Under the pieces are notes generated by a model that did no database searches, was not told the DNA's origin, and saw nothing but the letters and a program-made list of their open reading frames with translations. 64,000 nucleotides of DNA from Arthrobacter sp. DNA4 (GTDB lineage: Bacteria; Actinomycetota; Actinomycetes; Actinomycetales; Micrococcaceae). The first letter of the stretch is position 1. Each line of letters starts with the position of its first letter. This document shows, piece by piece, positions 48,964 to 62,497 of the stretch. The position numbers and the translations under genes were made by a program. The stretch is taken from NCBI RefSeq assembly GCF_024362385.1, contig NZ_CP101466.1:1612001-1676000 (forward strand). The letters are read 5' to 3'.

Positions 48964-49701
48964 ATGACCTCACCTTCCCCTGCCGCCCTCCTCGCTGAAC
49001 TGCACAAGGCCGCGGACGCGCTGACCGCTGCGGTGGACCGGATTCCAGCCGGCGGCGAAAGGGATCCGTCCACCCTTCCCGGCTGGAGCCGCGGCCATCT
49101 CCTGGCCCACATCGCCGGCATCTGCGGCGCGCTGGCCCGCCAGGTGGAATACGGGCGGTCGGGCAGGACGGTGGAGCTGTACGACGGCGGCGTGGACGGC
49201 CGCAACCGGGCCATCGAGCTTGCCGCCGGCCACAGCCTGGAGGAGCACCGGGAAGACGTAGCGGCCGCGGTGCAGCGGGCACTGGCGGCCTTCGAAGGGC
49301 TGGGGGAGGACGAATGGCAGACGCGCATCGCCTTCCGCGACGGCGTGATCTTCGACGCCGGTTTGGCGCTCTGGCGCGAGCTGGTCATCCACACCGCGGA
49401 CCTGGACACCGGCGCGGGACCCGAGACCTGGAACAGGGCATTCTGCTCCCACCTCTTCGACTTCCTCGCCGCCCGCGTGCCGGCGGAAAGCCGGCTGGTC
49501 CTGCAGCCCGTGGCACTCCCGCCGCTGACCCTCGGAACCGGCGGCAGCACCGTCGTCGTCAGCGGGATGGTGACGGACATCGCCGCGTGGCTTTCAGGCC
49601 GGCAGCCGTCGCTGGACAGCCTGCGGGCCACTGCCGCCGGGGACGGCACCGATCTTCCCGGCCTGCTGCCCTGGCCGTCGGCCATGCCCGACCCGAAGTA
49701 G
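48964..49701 (+). CDS. Maleylpyruvate isomerase family mycothiol-dependent enzyme
   Basis: A 245-residue protein of the DinB/MDMPI fold. The N-terminal four-helix part includes LPGWSRGHLLAHIAGICGALAR with a conserved histidine, and the second metal-ligand region WRELVIHTADLD. Such proteins use mycothiol as cofactor in actinobacteria. The substrate of this member is unknown, since no gentisate pathway genes are nearby. It lies 21 bp after the PNPOx-like gene but seems to have its own -10. Confidence 0.82.
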   Translation: MTSPSPAALLAELHKAADALTAAVDRIPAGGERDPSTLPGWSRGHLLAHIAGICGALARQVEYGRSGRTVELYDGGVDGRNRAIELAAGHSLEEHREDVAAAVQRALAAFEGLGEDEWQTRIAFRDGVIFDAGLALWRELVIHTADLDTGAGPETWNRAFCSHLFDFLAARVPAESRLVLQPVALPPLTLGTGGSTVVVSGMVTDIAAWLSGRQPSLDSLRATAAGDGTDLPGLLPWPSAMPDPK

Positions 49702-49708
49702 CCATTCG

Positions 49709-49767
49709 TTGCTCCATCACCTTTGGTCCCTAAACCGGGGTTTTAGGGACCACAAGTGATGGAGCAA
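49709..49767. repeat. 59-bp imperfect palindrome (REP-like)
   Basis: Outer arms TTGCTCCATCAC and GTGATGGAGCAA (12 bp) and inner arms TGGTCCCTAAA and TTTAGGGACCA (11 bp) are separated by 3-nt internal loops, with a 7-nt apical loop. It lies between the convergent isomerase-fold gene and ogt. It has no T run and its AT-rich arms differ from the GC-rich terminators of this genome, so a mobile palindromic element is considered. Confidence 0.7.
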
Positions 49768-49790
49768 CCCAGGGGCAGGGGAGGGAGTGG

Positions 49791-50285
49791 TCAGGCGGCC
49801 TCGCGGGCCAGCAGGCTCTCCTTGACTCGCAGGCCCCAGCGGAAACCGCCCAATGAGCCGTCGGTCCGGATGACGCGGTGGCACGGCACGAACAGGGCAG
49901 CCGCGTTGAACGCGCAGGCACTGGCGGCGGCCCGCACGGCGCGCGGGTTGCCGGTCAGGGCGGCGTACTCCGAGTAGGTGACGGGTGAGCCCGGCTTGAC
50001 CTGCCGCAGCACATCCCAGGCGTGGGCACGGAACGGTCCGGACTGCTGGCGGACCGGCACCGCCATGGCCGGGGCCGGGTCACCGGCATAGAAGGCCTCC
50101 ACGGCGGATGAGATCCCGGCAAGATCCGTTACCTCTTCCACGGCGTCGGGCCGCAGCGCTGGATGGACCTGGCCGGTCAGTTCGGCCAGGCCGGCCGTCC
50201 AGCCGGACGCAAGGACCACGCCATCCTGGGCAAGGACAGTAAACGGACCGTCCGGCGTGGACAGCTGCAGCAGTTGGGCTTTCAT
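49791..50285 (-). CDS. ogt: Methylated-DNA--protein-cysteine methyltransferase
   Basis: Suicide repair protein for O6-methylguanine, 164 residues. The acceptor is Cys135 in FVPCHRVIR, with the DNA-binding helix YSEYAALTGNPRAVRAAASA and an arginine finger. ATG 50285 overlaps the ada-alkA stop (ATGA) and has AAAGGGACGCC upstream, so it is the second gene of an alkylation-repair operon. Confidence 0.95.
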   Translation of the reverse strand: MKAQLLQLSTPDGPFTVLAQDGVVLASGWTAGLAELTGQVHPALRPDAVEEVTDLAGISSAVEAFYAGDPAPAMAVPVRQQSGPFRAHAWDVLRQVKPGSPVTYSEYAALTGNPRAVRAAASACAFNAAALFVPCHRVIRTDGSLGGFRWGLRVKESLLAREAA

Positions 50286-51760
50286 GGCGTCCCTTTCGCG
50301 GGAATGGTGTTTCTTGTGGCGGGCCGGGCGGCAGCGCGCCAGAGATGCATGGTGGCGTAGGAGCGCCACGGGCTGGTCTCCCGGAAGTCCGGGCTCAGGT
50401 GGTTGGTTCCATTATCGAGGGCGCGGATCCCGTTCCGCACGGCGGCGTCGTTGGCAAGGAAAATGTCCGGGGCGCCCAGGACCCGCATGGCGACGTACCC
50501 CACCGTCCAGGGCCCGACGCCGGGGAGCGGCAAAAGTGCCGCGGTGAGGCTTGGGAGGTCGTCGCCGTAGCCGAAGTCCAGGCGGCCGCCGGTCATGGCC
50601 TCCGCAGCAAGCAGCAGCGACTCGGTCCGGCGCTTTGGTCCGCGAAGCAAGTGACCTGCAGCTGCGACTTCCGCCGGAGTGGGAAACAGGCGGTCCAGGC
50701 CGTCGCCGGGGGCACTGGCGGGACTGCCCGCCGCGGACAGCTGGGTCAAGGCTGTCCTGGCGGCCGCCACCGTGATCTGCTGGCCCACCATGGCCCGGAT
50801 CAGCAGTTCCTGCGGATCCACCGCGCCCGGCAGGCGCATCCCCGGTGCGGCGGCAACGGAGCCGACAAGCCTGGGATCGGCGGCGAGCGTGCCGTCGATC
50901 GCCTCCGGGTCCGCATCCAGGTCGAACAACCGGCGGACGCGGCTGAGCAGCGCCGGAAGGTCGCGAAGGTCCACCGCGCCGATGGTGAGGGTCAACGGCC
51001 GTTCCCGGGCCCCGTCGTCGTACTCCACCCTGAAGCGCGCGTCGCCGTGGGGGAGCCGCAGCGTCCGGGCATAGGAAGTGGGTGTGCCGTCCTCGACTCC
51101 GGGGATGGCGCGGACCGCCAGGAAGGAGAAGATGCCCGGATCGAAAGGCGGCCGGTAGGGCAGGCCCAGGGTCAGGGCTGTGGCGCCGGTGACGGGCGCA
51201 GAATGGCGGACGGTCCTCCTGAGCGCCGTGGGCGTCATATCGAACACCTCGGCGATGGTCTCGTTGAACTGCCTGACGCTGCTGAAGCCTGCCGCAAAGG
51301 CGACGTCGGCGAGTTTCATCGATGTTGAAACCAGCAGGGTGCGGGCCGTCTGGGCCCTGGCGGCGCGGGCCAATGACAGGGGACCGGCGCCAAGCTCCTG
51401 GCCGAGGATCCGGTTCAGCTGGCGCGGCGAATACCCCAGCCGGGCGGCCAGGCCCGCCACGCCGTCGCGGTTGATCACGCCATCGTTGATCAGGCGCATC
51501 GCGCGCCCCGCGATGTCCTGCCGCACGTTCCAGGCCGGGGTGCCTGGGACCGCCTCCGGCAGGCAGCGCTTGCAGGCGCGGTAGCCTGCCTCGTGCGCTG
51601 CGGCGGACGTCTCGTAGAACGTGACGTTGGATGCCTTGGGGGTCCGGGCGGGGCAGGAGGGCCGGCAGTAGATCCCGGTGGTGCGGACGGCCGTGAAGAA
51701 CTGGCCGTCGAACCGGGTATCACGGGCATCGATTGCCCGGTAGCGCTGCCAGAAGTCCAT
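50282..51760 (-). CDS. AdaA-AlkA fusion: methyl-phosphotriester sensor, AraC regulator and 3-methyladenine glycosylase
   Basis: A 492-residue three-part protein. Residues 1-75 form the Ada zinc module with Cys32, Cys36, Cys63 and Cys66 at the same spacing as Cys38/42/69/72 of E. coli Ada, so Cys32 is the expected methyl acceptor. Residues about 85-185 are an AraC helix-turn-helix pair (LGYSPRQLNRILGQ, LADVAFAAGFSSVRQFN). The rest is AlkA with an HhH motif (LLPLPGVGPWTVGYVAMRVLG) and an aspartate after it (PDIFLANDAAVRNG). It resembles mycobacterial alkA (Rv1317c), which precedes ogt, and likely self-activates after methylation. Confidence 0.93.
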   Translation of the reverse strand: MDFWQRYRAIDARDTRFDGQFFTAVRTTGIYCRPSCPARTPKASNVTFYETSAAAHEAGYRACKRCLPEAVPGTPAWNVRQDIAGRAMRLINDGVINRDGVAGLAARLGYSPRQLNRILGQELGAGPLSLARAARAQTARTLLVSTSMKLADVAFAAGFSSVRQFNETIAEVFDMTPTALRRTVRHSAPVTGATALTLGLPYRPPFDPGIFSFLAVRAIPGVEDGTPTSYARTLRLPHGDARFRVEYDDGARERPLTLTIGAVDLRDLPALLSRVRRLFDLDADPEAIDGTLAADPRLVGSVAAAPGMRLPGAVDPQELLIRAMVGQQITVAAARTALTQLSAAGSPASAPGDGLDRLFPTPAEVAAAGHLLRGPKRRTESLLLAAEAMTGGRLDFGYGDDLPSLTAALLPLPGVGPWTVGYVAMRVLGAPDIFLANDAAVRNGIRALDNGTNHLSPDFRETSPWRSYATMHLWRAAARPATRNTIPAKGTP

Positions 51761-51877
51761 GCCTCCATCCTGCCAGCCGCCGGTCACTGCTTCTAGCGGA
51801 AATCGGACATGGCCGTGGTCGCACAGAACCACCCCGAACCCCTTTTCCGGTGGCGGATGAAACCTGCGGGATCTGGG

Positions 51878-51883
51878 TAAGGT
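51878..51883 (+). promoter_or_regulatory. Candidate -10 element of mpg
   Basis: TAAGGT ends 6 nt before ATG 51890, supporting that start over ATG 51911. Confidence 0.45.
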
Positions 51884-51889
51884 CACGTC

Positions 51890-52578
51890 ATGAACCAAAG
51901 CGCTGGGGCAATGGCACTGCTTCGGGAATTCCTGTCCGCGGACGCCCGGGAACTCGCACCAAAGCTGCTCGGTGCCGTGCTGACCCATGAGTCCCGCGAC
52001 GGTGCCGTCTCCGTCCGGCTCACCGAGTTGGAGGCCTATATGGGCCCCGAGGACTCCCTGCACCCCGACCCCGGCTCCCACACCTGCCGCGGCCCCACGC
52101 CCCGCAACGCCCCCATGTTCGGCCCCGCCGGTCACCTCTACGTCTACTTCACTTATGGAATGCACCACTGCACCAACATCGTGTGCGGTCCGGCCGGCGT
52201 CGCGTCCGCCCTGCTGCTCCGGGCAGGGGAAGTGGTGGACGGGCTGGAGCTGGCCCGGCTGCGCCGTCCGACGTCCAAAACTCCTGCGGACCTTGCCAGC
52301 GGGCCGGCACGCCTTGCCAAAGCGCTGGGATTGACGACGGCGGACAGCGGCCGGGATGCGCTGGCTCCGCCGTTCCGGCTGGAACTTCCGTCCGCTCCCG
52401 CCGGCGCGGTCAGTTCCGGTCCCCGGGTGGGGGTGGTAGCGCCGGAGGCACTGACGAATACGCCTGGCGGTACTGGCTCACCGGCGACCCCACCGTGTCC
52501 AGATACAAGGCAGCGAAGCCGCGGACCCGGAAGCAGGCAGCGGAACACCGGCCGGATGCAACGTTTCACCTGCGTTAA
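51890..52578 (+). pseudogene. mpg: DNA-3-methyladenine glycosylase (AAG/Mpg family), frameshifted
   Basis: The first 180 residues are clear AAG family: LLGAVLTHESRDGAVSVRLTE, the EAYMGPEDSLHP catalytic region, TPRNAPMFGPAGHLYVYFTYG and CNIVCG-like CTNIVCGPAG. At about 52431-52440 the frame is lost. The original frame continues with unrelated sequence to 52630, while the alternative frame carries the expected end, GGTDEYAWRYWL, stopping at 52578. One extra G at 52435-52436 restores a 229-residue enzyme. It is divergent from ada-alkA, making a compact alkylation-repair cluster. Confidence 0.87.
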
Positions 52579-52629
52579 CGGAAATGGTTGTAGAATGGAC
52601 GGTCTGTCTTTTGCGATAGGGGAACGTTA

Positions 52630-54855
52630 ATGCTTGACGCCGAATTGGCCCACGAACGGGAGTACGTAGCCGGTCTGTACGCCCGGCTGGAGGAACTCCG
52701 GGAGGAAAAGCGCCGCCAGCTGGCGCAGGTCCGTCGTGCCGGAGCCGTGGGCACCATGCAGAACGTTTCGGAGCGGGACGCTTTCGCCGCACTGTATGAG
52801 GACCGCCTGGCGCAGCTGGACGCCGTGGATGACCGGCTGGTTTTTGGCCGCCTGGACCTGGACTCCGGCGAAGCGCAGTACATCGGCCGCATTGGCCTCA
52901 CCACCGAGGACCTGCAGCGTCTCATGGTGGACTGGCGCGCCCCCGAGGCCGGGCACTTCTACCAGGCCACGGCCTTTGACCGGCAGGGCGTCCGCCGCCG
53001 CCGGCACCTGATCCTGCAGGGACGCGAGGTCAAGGCCATCGAGGACGATGTCCTGGACGCCGGGATGCTCACGGACGACGAGTCGCTCCAGGGCGAAGGT
53101 GCCCTGCTGGCTGCCCTGAACTCCAAGCGGACCGGCCGCATGTCGGACATCGTCAGCACCATCCAGTCGGAGCAGGACCGGATCATCCGCTCCTCCATCT
53201 CCGGCGCCGTCGTGGTCCAGGGCGGCCCCGGCACGGGCAAGACCGCCGTGGCCCTGCACCGCGCCGCCTACCTGCTCTATACCCACCGTGACCGCCTCAA
53301 AAGTGCCGGCGTGCTGCTGGTGGGGCCGTCGTCGTCGTTCATGAAATACATCGAACGCGTGCTGCCCTCGCTGGGCGAGACCGGCGTGGTCATGGCCAGC
53401 CTTGGCCGCCTGATGCCCGGCATCCACGCCGTCCCGGAAACAGATGCTGACGTCGCCGCCATCAAGGGGCGCCTGGACATGGCCGCCATAGTGGCCAACG
53501 CCGTTTCCAACCGCATGCGCGTCCCCGCCCAGAACCGGATCCTCGAAGTGGACGGCCGCAAGCTCACCCTCACGCCCCGGCAGGTGCGCCGCGCGCGCGA
53601 ACGTGCCCGCGCCACCGGCAAGCCGTACAACGAGGCCCGCGTGACGTTTGTGAAGATCCTGCTGCGCGAACTGACGGAACAGATGACCGAACTCGTCGAA
53701 GCCGGAAACATCGGCAACAACGCGGACCGCTCGTACCTTGCCGAGGACGTCCGGACCGCCCGCGACGTCCGGATCGCCCTGAACCTGTGCTGGATGCCCA
53801 TGACGCCGGAGAAGCTGATTTCCGACCTCTTCAGCAGGCCGGAGGTGCTGGAATTCTGCACCCCGAACCTGACCCCGGCCGAGCGGGCGCTGCTGCAGCG
53901 CCCGGCCGATGCGCCGTGGACCGAGTCCGACGTCCCGCTCCTGGATGAGGCCGCCGAGCTGCTCGGTGAGCTGGACCCGGCGGCAGGCCGCGGATTGGCC
54001 CAGCAGGAGCACGACCGTGCCCGGGACCTCGCCAACGCAAAGCAGACCCTGGTCAACATGGAGGCCGCCGGCGTCGATCCATTGATGTCCGCTGAAGAAC
54101 TGGCGGAGCAGAACCGGGAGCAGGAGGCCCGGCAGACGGCGGCCGAACGCGCAACGAGCGACCGCACGTGGGCCTTCGGGCACATCGTGGTGGATGAGGC
54201 CCAGGAACTTTCGCCCATGCAGTGGCGTCTGCTGGTGCGCCGCTGCCCGCTGAAGTCCTTCACCATCGTGGGCGATATTGCCCAGACCAGTTCCGTTGCC
54301 GGGGCCAATTCCTGGCAGGGGGCGCTGGCCCCGATGTTCGGCGACCGCTGGCAGCTGGAGGAGCTGACCGTCAACTACCGCACCCCGTCCCAGATCGCCG
54401 AGGCTGCCGTCAGGATGGCCAACGCCGCGGGCCTGGTGGTCTCCGCACCCAAGGCTGTCCGGGAGGGCCGCTGGGCCCCCATCATCGACGAAGTGTCCGC
54501 GGCGGCATCGTGGACCGGCTGGTGGAGGTCCTTCCGGAGGAGCTTGCGGCGCTCGACGGCGGCCTGCTCGCCGTGATTGCCGACGGTGACCTCCTGCCCC
54601 AGGCAACGGCGGCCCTCCGCGCCGTATACGGCCGCAGGATCGGCTCCGGGGCGCAGCTATGAGCAGGACATCGTGGTCATCAGCCCGCGTGAGGCAAAGG
54701 GCCTGGAGTTCGACGGCGTCGTGGTCCTGGAACCGTCCGTGATGCTCAACCACGAGCACGGCAAAGTGGGGGACCTCTACGTGGCCATGACCCGCGCCAC
54801 GCAACGGCTGCGGCTGATTGCGGCGCAACCCGTGCCCGCCGGTATTGCCGGCTGA
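52630..54855 (+). pseudogene. helD: HelD/HelR-type RNA polymerase-recycling ATPase, two compensating frameshifts
   Basis: UvrD-like superfamily 1 ATPase with an N-terminal coiled coil (ELAHEREYVAGLYARLEELR) that in HelD enters the polymerase secondary channel. Walker A is GGPGTGKT at 198-205, Walker B DEAQ at 522-525, and the closing motif is VAMTRATQRL. The main frame runs to 54576. The conserved sequence switches frame at 54501-54502 (one G missing) and back near 54649-54652 (one G too many). With both corrected, the protein is about 741 residues, the normal size for actinobacterial HelD. As given, it would be truncated before the C-terminal ATPase motifs. HelR-type members can displace rifampicin. 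Confidence 0.85.
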
Positions 54856-54876
54856 CGGGGCCGTCGGCGTTACTGC

Positions 54877-54882
54877 TAACTT
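54877..54882 (+). promoter_or_regulatory. Candidate -10 element of tyrS
   Basis: TAACTT ends 7 nt before GTG 54890. An AGGAAG lies in between, so a short-leader transcript is also possible. Confidence 0.35.
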
Positions 54883-54889
54883 AGGAAGC

Positions 54890-56203
54890 GTGCCAGAACT
54901 GAACAACCTCGAACCGCAGCGCAACGACCCCACTTTCGCCAACATTTGGCAGGAACTGAAGTGGCGTGGGCTGGTCCATGTCTCCACCGATGAAGCGGAG
55001 CTCGAAAAGCTCCTCGCCAACGGGCCGGTCACGTACTATTGCGGCTTCGACCCCACCGCGCCGAGCCTGCACCTGGGCAACCTGGTCCAGCTCCTGGTCA
55101 TGCGGCGGCTTCAGCTTGCAGGGCACAGGCCGCTCGGCCTGGTGGGTGGGTCCACCGGCATGATCGGGGACCCGCGTCCGACGGCGGAACGCACCTTGAA
55201 CACCAAGGACACGGTGGCGGAGTGGGTTGGCTACCTCCAGGCTCAGGTGCAGCGCTTCCTCAGCTTCGAGGGGGACAACGCTGCCAGGATGGTGAACAAC
55301 CTGGACTGGACGGCGCCGCTGAGCGCCATCGACTTCCTGCGCGAAGTGGGCAAGCACTTCCGCGTGGGCACCATGCTGCGCAAGGACGCCGTGGCATCCC
55401 GGCTGAACTCGGATGAAGGCATCAGCTACACCGAGTTCAGCTACCAGATCCTGCAGGGCATGGACTACCTGCAGCTTTACCGCGACTACGGCTGCGTCCT
55501 GCAGACCGGCGGCTCGGACCAGTGGGGCAACCTCACCAGCGGCACGGAACTGATCCGGAAGGTGGAGGGCAAGAGCGTCCACGCGCTGGGGACCCCGCTC
55601 ATCACCAACTCTGACGGAACCAAGTTCGGCAAGAGCGAGGGCAACGCCATCTGGCTCGATGCCGGCATGTGCAGCCCGTATGCGTTCTACCAGTTCTGGC
55701 TCAACACTGCGGACGCGGACGTGGTGGACCGGCTCAAGGTGTTCACGTTCCTGACCCGCGCCGAGATCGAAGAGATTGCCGTTTCAGTGGCGGAACGTCC
55801 GTTCGCGCGGGAGGGGCAGCGGAAGCTTGCCTTTGAAGTGACCTCATTGGTGCACGGCGTTGACGCCACCGAAAAGGTCATCGCAGCTTCGGCGGCGCTC
55901 TTTGGCAACGGTGATTTGGCTGCCCTGGATAAGGCAACCCTGCAGGCTGCAACCTCCGAACTTCCTTCCACCACGGTGCAGGTGGATGAGATGGGGATTG
56001 TGGACCTGCTGGTGGCGTCCGGTCTTTCCGAAAGCAAGTCCGCCGCGCGCCGGACCGTGGGTGAAGGCGGAGCCTACGTGAACAACGAGAAAGTCTCGGA
56101 TCCTGAAGCTGTGATCTCCGAGTCGGAGCTCCTGCATGGCCAGTACCTGCTCCTGCGCAGGGGCAAGAAGAACCTTGCCACCGTGGAGGTACTCGTCCCG
56201 TAA
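54890..56203 (+). CDS. tyrS: Tyrosine--tRNA ligase
   Basis: Class I synthetase of 437 residues. The HIGH-type motif is HLGN at 61-64 and the KMSKS-type motif is KFGKS at 245-249. Tyrosine-binding segments YCGFDPTAPSL and GGSDQWGNL are intact. A C-terminal S4 RNA-binding domain (ESKSAARRTVGEGGAYVNNEKV) completes it. The start GTG 54890 is 34 bp after helD. A T-tailed terminator follows and then the rRNA operon. Confidence 0.97.
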   Translation: MPELNNLEPQRNDPTFANIWQELKWRGLVHVSTDEAELEKLLANGPVTYYCGFDPTAPSLHLGNLVQLLVMRRLQLAGHRPLGLVGGSTGMIGDPRPTAERTLNTKDTVAEWVGYLQAQVQRFLSFEGDNAARMVNNLDWTAPLSAIDFLREVGKHFRVGTMLRKDAVASRLNSDEGISYTEFSYQILQGMDYLQLYRDYGCVLQTGGSDQWGNLTSGTELIRKVEGKSVHALGTPLITNSDGTKFGKSEGNAIWLDAGMCSPYAFYQFWLNTADADVVDRLKVFTFLTRAEIEEIAVSVAERPFAREGQRKLAFEVTSLVHGVDATEKVIAASAALFGNGDLAALDKATLQAATSELPSTTVQVDEMGIVDLLVASGLSESKSAARRTVGEGGAYVNNEKVSDPEAVISESELLHGQYLLLRRGKKNLATVEVLVP

Positions 56204-56228
56204 CCCCGGGAGCGCAACCTACCACCTG

Positions 56229-56280
56229 CACGCCCCTCAGCGGCCGATTTGCGCGGCCGCGGAGGGGCGTGTATTGTTTT
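56229..56280 (+). terminator. Rho-independent terminator of tyrS
   Basis: The 10-bp stem CACGCCCCTC/GAGGGGCGTG encloses a smaller GGCCG/CGGCC hairpin and is followed by TATTGTTTT. Confidence 0.85.
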
Positions 56281-56706
56281 CTGAGTCGCCGCCGCTGAGT
56301 GGTGACAAACCCCCAACTGATATTGAGAAGCGATTCTCGGCCATGCGGTGCATGGAACGAAGAATGCTTCTCATTCTGCTGGGCGGATTCATTCCCCTGA
56401 GTGAATTCCGGGAAAACAACCGGATTTGCAAAAGCGAATATGAATGAAATAAGATAAAAACATCGCAGCGAAGAAATACGGAAAAGAAATCCTCTTTTGA
56501 ATTTGTTCCGGGAATATTCGAATGTGTCTGTTGTTTGAGAACTCAATAGTGTGCCAAGTTTGTTGATACCGATTATGTATGTAATTGGTTGAATTTGCCG
56601 AATCGTGCCGCCCCTGTGGTGTGGTTTGGTGTTTTTAGCTGGTTTCAAATTTTGTGCAGCCTTTGTCGCCGTTATTTCCGGTGGTTTTGGTTGTGTCTGT
56701 TTGTTT
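56281..56706 (+). promoter_or_regulatory. rRNA operon promoter and leader region
   Basis: This 426-bp AT-rich region carries no gene. A good promoter is TTGCAA (56426-56431), 18 bp, TAAGAT (56450-56455), set in A-rich DNA like an UP element. The leader holds TTTGAGAACT (56535-56544), a motif repeated in the spacer at 58601, and the left arm of the 16S processing stem (56541-56557). Confidence 0.6.
56541..56557 (+). promoter_or_regulatory. Left arm of the 16S rRNA processing stem
   Basis: ACTCAATAGTGTGCCAA pairs over all 17 positions (with G-U pairs) with TTGGCACACTGTTGGGT at 58445-58461 in the spacer, enclosing 16S. Confidence 0.75.
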
Positions 56707-61866
<5,160 letters not shown>

Positions 61867-61889
61867 CCACACAGATACATACAAAATTC

Positions 61890-61930
61890 TGCTTGCGTCC
61901 ACTATGTGGTTCCCAACCAACAACCCCCCA
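61890..61930 (+). promoter_or_regulatory. Right arm of the 23S rRNA processing stem
   Basis: CGTCCACTATGT (61896-61907) is the perfect complement of ACATAGTGGACG at 58611-58622. Pairing continues on both sides with a few mismatches, through AACCAACAACCCC against GGGGTTGTTG. Confidence 0.75.
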
Positions 61931-62051
61931 ACACGGGCACGGTAGGAACCAACACAACTACATACAACACCACAACGCTGTCCCTGGACAGCGAGTTGTA
62001 ACCACAGATTTCCCACACCACCCCCCACACGGGTTGGTGACGGGTAGAAGG

Positions 62052-62171
62052 GTTACGGCGGTCATAGCGTGGGGGAAACGCCCGGTCCCATTCCGAACCC
62101 GGAAGCTAAGACCCACAGCGCCGATGGTACTGCACCCGGGAGGGTGTGGGAGAGTAGGTCACCGCCGGAAC
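62052..62171 (+). rRNA. rrf: 5S ribosomal RNA
   Basis: A 120-nt RNA whose ends pair (GTTACGGCGG with CCGCCGGAAC). The conserved CCCATTCCGAACCCGGAAG loop and GGGAGAGTAGGTCACCGCC end are present. Confidence 0.96.
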
Positions 62172-62184
62172 ATCATTCATGGTC

Positions 62185-62214
62185 GAGGCCCCAACCACAC
62201 ACGGTTGGGGCCTC
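62185..62214 (+). terminator. rRNA operon terminator
   Basis: GAGGCCCCAACC-ACACAC-GGTTGGGGCCTC, a perfect 12-bp stem 14 nt after 5S. Confidence 0.85.
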
Positions 62215-62497
62215 CCACATTTAACAAACAAAACACCGCGCGCTGCCGGCGGTGTCTGGCGGCGAAGCTCATGCCTGCGGCTCGGTTGCAGCGCGCAGCG
62301 GCTACGGCAGGCTGTCCCCGTTGTGAAGATGGCCACGATACCGGTCCCAGGGCCCGCACTGTCCCGGGGGATTTGGTTGCTCCACTAGAATTGATGAAGA
62401 TGTACGGACTTCGAAGCGCTTGATTTCGGGTTGCGTAGGAAACGAAACGAGCGGCTGCAGTTGTGCCAGTGGTCGGCTCACAACAGGAGGAATCCAC
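62215..62497 (+). promoter_or_regulatory. Upstream region of the repeat protein gene
   Basis: These 283 bp hold no gene I can support. A 9-bp inverted repeat GCGCGCTGC/GCAGCGCGC lies at 62238 and 62288, and TAGAAT at about 62385 may be a -10. A strong AGGAGG precedes the ATG at 62498. Confidence 0.35.

Noticed and set aside
62238..62296. Inverted repeat GCGCGCTGC / GCAGCGCGC as a second rRNA terminator
   Set aside because: The 41-nt loop is long and there is no T run; a perfect 12-bp terminator already lies just upstream at 62185-62214.
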